From DATCZB01 sp035513215 (GTDB taxonomy: Bacteria; Pseudomonadota; Gammaproteobacteria; Steroidobacterales; Rariloculaceae): a stretch of DNA of 34,221 bases. Made by a program: the position numbers and the translations under genes. The stretch covers positions 1 to 34,221 of the forward strand of contig DATKCK010000081.1 of the NCBI GenBank assembly GCA_035513215.1, in the 5' to 3' direction. Below the pieces are notes generated by a model. That model had not been told where the DNA came from. It did not search any database and worked only from the letters and a program-made list of their open reading frames with translations. The stretch's first letter is position 1, and every line of letters begins with the position of its first letter. Positions 30,429 to 34,221 of the stretch are shown in pieces.

Positions 30429-31379
30429 ATGCCCAAGTGGCTCCTTCTGGCCGCGACCCTGCGCGGTGCTGACGCCGCAACCGCGCGTGTCCAGCTGTGG
30501 CGGACGCTGAAGGAACTCGGTGCCGCGAGCCTCCGGGATGGTGTGACGCTTTTGCCGGCGTCGGGCGCGAATCATGAGCGCCTCATTGCGCTTGTGGCAT
30601 CGACTGAATCCGATGGAGGGGCCGCATGGCTCCTCGAGATCCCCGCGCAGGCTCGCCAGACCGAGCCCCGGCTGGAAGCGCTGTTCGATCGCGGTGAAAT
30701 GTACGACGAGCTAAACGCCGCATTCGCGAAACTGCGAACCGACGTGCCGAAGCTGAACGAAGCCGCGGCGCGTCGGCGGTTGCGACAGATCGAGCGAAAC
30801 CTCGAAGCGATCGTCGCGATCGATTTCTTCCCCGGCGAAGGTCAGAAGCGCGCGTGTGAGAGACTCGACAAGCTTGCAGCGTTGGTGAATCTACGGTTCT
30901 CGCCCGAGGAGCCCGTCGCTTCCGATGGTGCGGTTGCGCTGCGGGACCGAAAGGCGTTTAGACGCCAACGATGGGCCACGCGGCGACGTCTGTGGGTAGA
31001 CCGCGTGGCGAGCGCATGGTTGATTCTCCGCTTCATCGATTCGGAGGCCACGTTCCTGTGGCTGGAGAAGCCGTCGGACTGTCCTTCAGAGGCGCATGGA
31101 TTCGACTTTGACGGCGCCGCATTCACGCACGTCGGCGACCTCGTCACTTTCGAGGTGCTGCTCACGAGCTTCGGCCTGAGCGACGATGAAGGACTGGCGC
31201 GCATCGGAGCACTCGTTCATCACCTCGATGTCGGGGGAGAGGCTGTCGCAGAGGCCGCCGGCTTCGAAGCTGTCCTGTCCGGCCTACGCGAAGGCACATC
31301 CGACGACGACGCACTGCTTACCGGCATCACGCCCGTGCTCGATGCGCTCTACGAGCACTTCTCGAGGACCGCAGGATGA
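30429..31379 (+). CDS. chrB: Chromate resistance regulator ChrB
   Basis: A 316-residue ChrB. The N-terminal domain (residues 1 to about 165) begins MPKWLLLAATLRGADAATAR, RVQLWRTLKELGA, the winged-helix-like part of the family. The C-terminal domain has the diagnostic RRRLWVDRVASAWLILRFID at about 185-205 and HGFDFDGAAFTHVGDLVTFE after it. ChrB senses chromate and controls chrA expression; it is cytoplasmic. ATG 30429 fits the family N-terminus better than the TTG at 30417. Its stop overlaps the chrA ATG (ATGA), so the pair is coupled. A palindrome at 30398-30413 just upstream is a natural autoregulatory site. Confidence 0.9.
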   Translation: MPKWLLLAATLRGADAATARVQLWRTLKELGAASLRDGVTLLPASGANHERLIALVASTESDGGAAWLLEIPAQARQTEPRLEALFDRGEMYDELNAAFAKLRTDVPKLNEAAARRRLRQIERNLEAIVAIDFFPGEGQKRACERLDKLAALVNLRFSPEEPVASDGAVALRDRKAFRRQRWATRRRLWVDRVASAWLILRFIDSEATFLWLEKPSDCPSEAHGFDFDGAAFTHVGDLVTFEVLLTSFGLSDDEGLARIGALVHHLDVGGEAVAEAAGFEAVLSGLREGTSDDDALLTGITPVLDALYEHFSRTAG

Positions 31380-32728
31380 GCGCCACGGCCTTTATTCCCG
31401 CGCCGCTCACGTTTAGGCGCGCGATGCTGTACTGGCTCAAGCTCGGCTTCATCAGCTTTGGCGGCCCGGCAGGGCAGATTTCGCTCATGCATGCCGAGCT
31501 TGTCGAGCGGCGCCGATGGATCAGCGAGGCGCGGTTCATGCATGCGCTCAACTACACGATGGTGCTGCCCGGACCGGAGGCGCAGCAGCTCGCGACCTAC
31601 ATCGGGTGGCTCATGCACGGCACGGTCGGCGGCATCGTGGCTGGTGCGTTGTTCGTGCTGCCGTCGCTTGCGATCCTTTGCGTGTTGAGCGCCGTCTATC
31701 TGAGTTATGGGGACGTGCCAGCCATTGCGGGCGTCCTCTATGGCATCAAGCCGGCCGTTACGGCAATCGTCGCGTTCGCCGCCTACCGTATAGGCTCGCG
31801 CGCATTACGCAATGGCGCCTTGTGGATCGTGGCTGCTGCGGCATTTCTTGCGATCACAGTCGTCGATCTGCCTTTCCCGCTCATTGTCTTGGTAGCGGCG
31901 TGCATCGGCTTCGTCGGCGGGCGGCTTGCGCCGCAGAAGTTCCGAATCGGCGACCATGCGGTACACTACACCAGTCGGCCGGGATCGGCACTGATCGACG
32001 ACCGCACGCCAGCGCCGCCTCACGCGCGTTTCAGTCGGCGAAGCGCATTCACCTATGGACTGATCGGACTGGCGCTCTGGGCAGCCGTCGAGGGCATTCT
32101 CGGTGCGACGTTCGGTGTGCAAGGTACCTTGACGCAAATGGCGTGGTTCTTCACGAAGGCCGCCCTGGTCACGTTCGGTGGCGCCTATGCGGTATTGCCG
32201 TATGTCTATCAAGGCGCCGTGGAAACTCATGACTGGTTGACGGCCGAGCAGATGATCGACGGTCTCGCGCTCGGCGAGACGACGCCGGGACCGCTGATCA
32301 TGGTCGTGGCGTTCGTCGGTTTTGTCGGCGCCTGGGCGGAACAGATCTTCGGGAGCGACAGCCTACTGGCCGCTGGCGTCGCGGGTGCGGCCGTCGCGAC
32401 GTTTTTCACGTTTCTGCCGTCCTTTCTATTCATCCTGATCGGCGGGCCCGCCGTCGAGGCGAGCCGTGAGGACATCAAGCTCACGGCGCCGTTGACTGGA
32501 ATCACGGCTGCCGTCGTCGGCGTTATCCTGAGTTTGGCTGTCTTTTTTGGTTGGCACGTGTTCTGGCCGGAGGCGACTGTCGAAGCGCCCCTGGCGGGCC
32601 GTTTCGAATGGTTCTCGGTGCTGCTCGCGAGCGCTGCGTTGCTTGCGTTGTGGTGTTTCCGCGCCGGCGTCGTCACCGTAATCGTTGCGTGCGGCGTCGC
32701 CGGGCTTCTTTACTCACTGTATTCTTGA
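31376..32728 (+). CDS. chrA: Chromate transporter ChrA
   Basis: A 450-residue bidomain chromate exporter of the CHR family, with about 10-12 membrane segments. Both homologous halves keep their signatures: FISFGGPAGQISLMHAELVE with YTMVLPGPEAQQLATYIGWL in the first, and ALVTFGGAYAVLPYVYQGAV with LGETTPGPLIMVVAFVGFVG in the second. ChrA expels chromate from the cytoplasm using the membrane potential. The start overlaps the chrB stop by 4 bases. It is followed after 12 bases by an exported laminin-G-like protein that is probably part of the same transcript. Confidence 0.95.
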   Translation: MSATAFIPAPLTFRRAMLYWLKLGFISFGGPAGQISLMHAELVERRRWISEARFMHALNYTMVLPGPEAQQLATYIGWLMHGTVGGIVAGALFVLPSLAILCVLSAVYLSYGDVPAIAGVLYGIKPAVTAIVAFAAYRIGSRALRNGALWIVAAAAFLAITVVDLPFPLIVLVAACIGFVGGRLAPQKFRIGDHAVHYTSRPGSALIDDRTPAPPHARFSRRSAFTYGLIGLALWAAVEGILGATFGVQGTLTQMAWFFTKAALVTFGGAYAVLPYVYQGAVETHDWLTAEQMIDGLALGETTPGPLIMVVAFVGFVGAWAEQIFGSDSLLAAGVAGAAVATFFTFLPSFLFILIGGPAVEASREDIKLTAPLTGITAAVVGVILSLAVFFGWHVFWPEATVEAPLAGRFEWFSVLLASAALLALWCFRAGVVTVIVACGVAGLLYSLYS

Positions 32729-32740
32729 GGGGTCGGAGTG

Positions 32741-33424
32741 ATGACATATCCATCAAGATCTCGTTGGAGGGCGGCACGCGTCGGCGCAGTTCTGCTGCTC
32801 ATGTCTGGTCCATCGGCCGCAGAGGTGATCGATTTCGACTCGGCGGAGCTTCAGTCCGTTCCGGCCGGGTGGATCACCGCGATGACAAACAGGGGTGATC
32901 CCCCGCGCTGGCAAATCGAGCACGACGACGCGTCCCTAGGCGGAGGGCGCGTGCTCGCGCAGCTTTCTTCGGACCGGACGTCGCAACGATTCCCGCTCGC
33001 GATTCTCGCCGCGAGCAATGTCGTTGATGGCGAGGTTCGCACACGGTTCAAGCCCGTAGCGGGGCGCGTCGACCAGGCAGCCGGTCTCGTCTGGCGCTAC
33101 ATCGACGAGAATAACTACTACGTCGTGCGCGCAAACGCTCTCGAGGACAATGTCGTGCTCTACAAAGTCGAGAACGGCGAGCGCTCCGCACTCGACCCCG
33201 TGGGACGGGAAGGGGATTACGGTGTGGATCATCCTGTTCAGCAGGGCGTCTGGAGCACGCTGGGTGTGACGTTCCAAGGGTCCCGGTTCACGGTCTACTT
33301 CAACGGTGAGGAGCTGTTCCAGGCGGAAGATGCCGCATTCGGGCAGGCCGGCCAGGTCGGCCTTTGGACGAAGGCCGACAGCGTGACGCATTTCGACGAT
33401 TTTGAGCTGCTAACTCTTCGGTAG
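32741..33424 (+). CDS. Exported concanavalin-like (DUF1080/LamG-type) protein
   Basis: A 227-residue protein: signal peptide MTYPSRSRWRAARVGAVLLLMSGPSAA, then a beta-jelly-roll pattern typical of 3-keto-disaccharide hydrolase or laminin-G-like domains: VIDFDSAELQSVPAGW, AGLVWRYIDENNYYVVRANA and FTVYFNGEELFQAEDAAF, ending VGLWTKADSVTHFDDFELL. No catalytic residues can be assigned. The start at 32741 is preferred over the GTG at 32738, with GAGGGG about 8 bases upstream. It lies 12 bases behind chrA, and I recall similar genes next to chrA in other genomes, so it may have an accessory role in chromate resistance; that is only inferred. Confidence 0.75.
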   Translation: MTYPSRSRWRAARVGAVLLLMSGPSAAEVIDFDSAELQSVPAGWITAMTNRGDPPRWQIEHDDASLGGGRVLAQLSSDRTSQRFPLAILAASNVVDGEVRTRFKPVAGRVDQAAGLVWRYIDENNYYVVRANALEDNVVLYKVENGERSALDPVGREGDYGVDHPVQQGVWSTLGVTFQGSRFTVYFNGEELFQAEDAAFGQAGQVGLWTKADSVTHFDDFELLTLR

Positions 33425-33455
33425 CGATGGTCCAAAAACGACAGAGGAGAATCTG

Positions 33456-34175
33456 ATGTTCCGTTTCACCACCCTTTTTGCACTCGTCACGCTCGCTGTG
33501 AGCGTGAGCGCCCACGCGCAGCCCGAGCGCGGCCCGCGGACGCAGCCCGGCACGGCCATGGGAATCTATGCGCCGAGCCAGCACGAGCTCTATGACGGCC
33601 GCTTCGTCATCCGCGGCACGCGCATCTATCAGGCCGGGACGCTCGACGATGAATCGCCGTGGGATCACATGGGCGACGATGCGACGAACCTGCGCGCCGT
33701 GCACGGGGAAGTCGAGTTCGACTTGAATGAAATCGAGAACACGGGCACGTTCCGTGCCGAGCTGCAATTGCCTGAGGGCCTGTACGTGATCGAGCTCGAT
33801 CGGTTCAACGAGTTCTCACCGTGCCAGGACGGTGGCATCGCCGCGTACCTGTTCGAGCACGGCAATTCCGGCTGCGGCGACATGAACTGGCCAAAGAGCA
33901 TTCTTTGGGTCGCAGGCTGGGGCTACGGTCATGCGACGCTCAACGGCGACCCGCTCTACGACGACTATGAGATTCATTTCATGGTCACGCAAGGAATGCG
34001 CGACCGCGAAACGCTTGAGGTGATGCTCGAGCCGAGCTCCGGGGAGGCTGGCGCCATCAATCCGGCAAGCCAGCAGCTCGACTTTTATATTCGAAGCCCC
34101 GAGCGCAACGATGCGAATCACCCGAATCGGGAAGTGTTCGATCACTTCTTTGCGATGGAGGTCACGTGGCGGTGA
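33456..34175 (+). CDS. Exported hypothetical protein
   Basis: A 239-residue protein with signal peptide MFRFTTLFALVTLAVSVSAHA-Q and a good ribosome-binding site (AGAGGAGA). The mature protein is acidic and predicted beta-rich, with repeated aromatic and acidic stretches (SPWDHMGDDATNLRAVHGEV, WVAGWGYGHATLNGDPLYDD) and two Cys (FSPCQDGG and NSGCGDMNW) that could form a disulfide. No known domain recognised. It follows the chrBA-associated gene by 31 bases, so it may belong to the same transcript. No further gene is seen in the last 46 bases of the window. Confidence 0.65.
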   Translation: MFRFTTLFALVTLAVSVSAHAQPERGPRTQPGTAMGIYAPSQHELYDGRFVIRGTRIYQAGTLDDESPWDHMGDDATNLRAVHGEVEFDLNEIENTGTFRAELQLPEGLYVIELDRFNEFSPCQDGGIAAYLFEHGNSGCGDMNWPKSILWVAGWGYGHATLNGDPLYDDYEIHFMVTQGMRDRETLEVMLEPSSGEAGAINPASQQLDFYIRSPERNDANHPNREVFDHFFAMEVTWR

Positions 34176-34221
34176 GGGTTTCCGGGGACGCCGATGGCGC
34201 CATACGCTAGAGCTAGACGAA

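Noticed and set aside
1..34221. Search for CRISPR arrays, tRNA, rRNA and transposase or integrase genes
   Set aside because: No regularly spaced repeats, cloverleaf-like segments, rRNA-like sequence or transposase motifs were noticed on either strand.

Overview
The window reads as chromosomal DNA of a high-GC, Gram-negative, aerobic proteobacterium, probably a gammaproteobacterium. The evidence is a TonB-dependent outer-membrane receptor, a tripartite RND pump, several Sec signal peptides, periplasmic PQQ and cytochrome c proteins, and a palindromic repeat of the 'TGTAGGAGCGGCC' type that I associate with gammaproteobacterial genomes. No rRNA, tRNA, CRISPR array, transposase, integrase or origin was recognised.

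Layout. 1-4.6 kb: small hypothetical genes, an FAD-dependent oxidoreductase, an RND pump remnant, a MarR regulator, and an ECF sigma factor whose 3' end has collapsed into a downstream membrane-protein gene. 4.6-7.4 kb: a PAS-GAF-PAS-GGDEF-EAL cyclic-di-GMP enzyme with both active-site signatures intact. 7.4-8.8 kb: gene-poor, with a broken start of a PQQ dehydrogenase and two small ORFs. 8.8-12.3 kb: a tight three-gene operon of exported proteins (PQQ-dependent dehydrogenase, NTF2/SnoaL-like protein, SMP-30/gluconolactonase). 12.5-15 kb: a lectin-like lipoprotein, fragments of a cytochrome b and a di-heme peroxidase meeting tail to tail, a class II cytochrome c and a PadR regulator. 15-16.4 kb: a frameshifted APC permease. 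16.6-26 kb: a copper/silver block (copC, copD, a Met-rich 53-residue ORF, a thioredoxin-fold protein, VOC genes and fragments, and a divergent cusCBAF operon led by a Cys-rich exported protein). 26.1-30.2 kb: a PepSY membrane protein and a TonB-dependent receptor, each preceded by an array of GTTAAC-type sites. 30.4-34.2 kb: chrB-chrA chromate resistance behind a palindromic operator candidate, then two exported hypothetical proteins.

How the genes work together. The right-hand 18 kb is a metal-handling region: uptake and reduction (TonB receptor, PepSY protein), periplasmic copper binding (CopC, CusF, Cys- and Met-rich proteins) and efflux (CusCBA, ChrA). The 8.8-12.3 kb operon looks like a periplasmic oxidation pathway in which the dehydrogenase makes a product, possibly a lactone, that the SMP-30 protein could hydrolyse.

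Two themes stand out. First, decay: about ten truncated or frameshifted genes lie between intact ones, including two pairs of fragments that look like parts of the same or adjacent ancestral genes. Second, short repeated non-coding motifs that look like operators: TATCG-N5-CGATA around the PadR locus, GTTAAC arrays before the PepSY and TonB genes, and TGTAAT-N4-ATTACA before chrB. I did not find a clearly new multi-gene system. The best candidates for novelty are the small ORFs at 17968 and 26222 and these operator families. All family assignments are from reading translations; no database search was possible.
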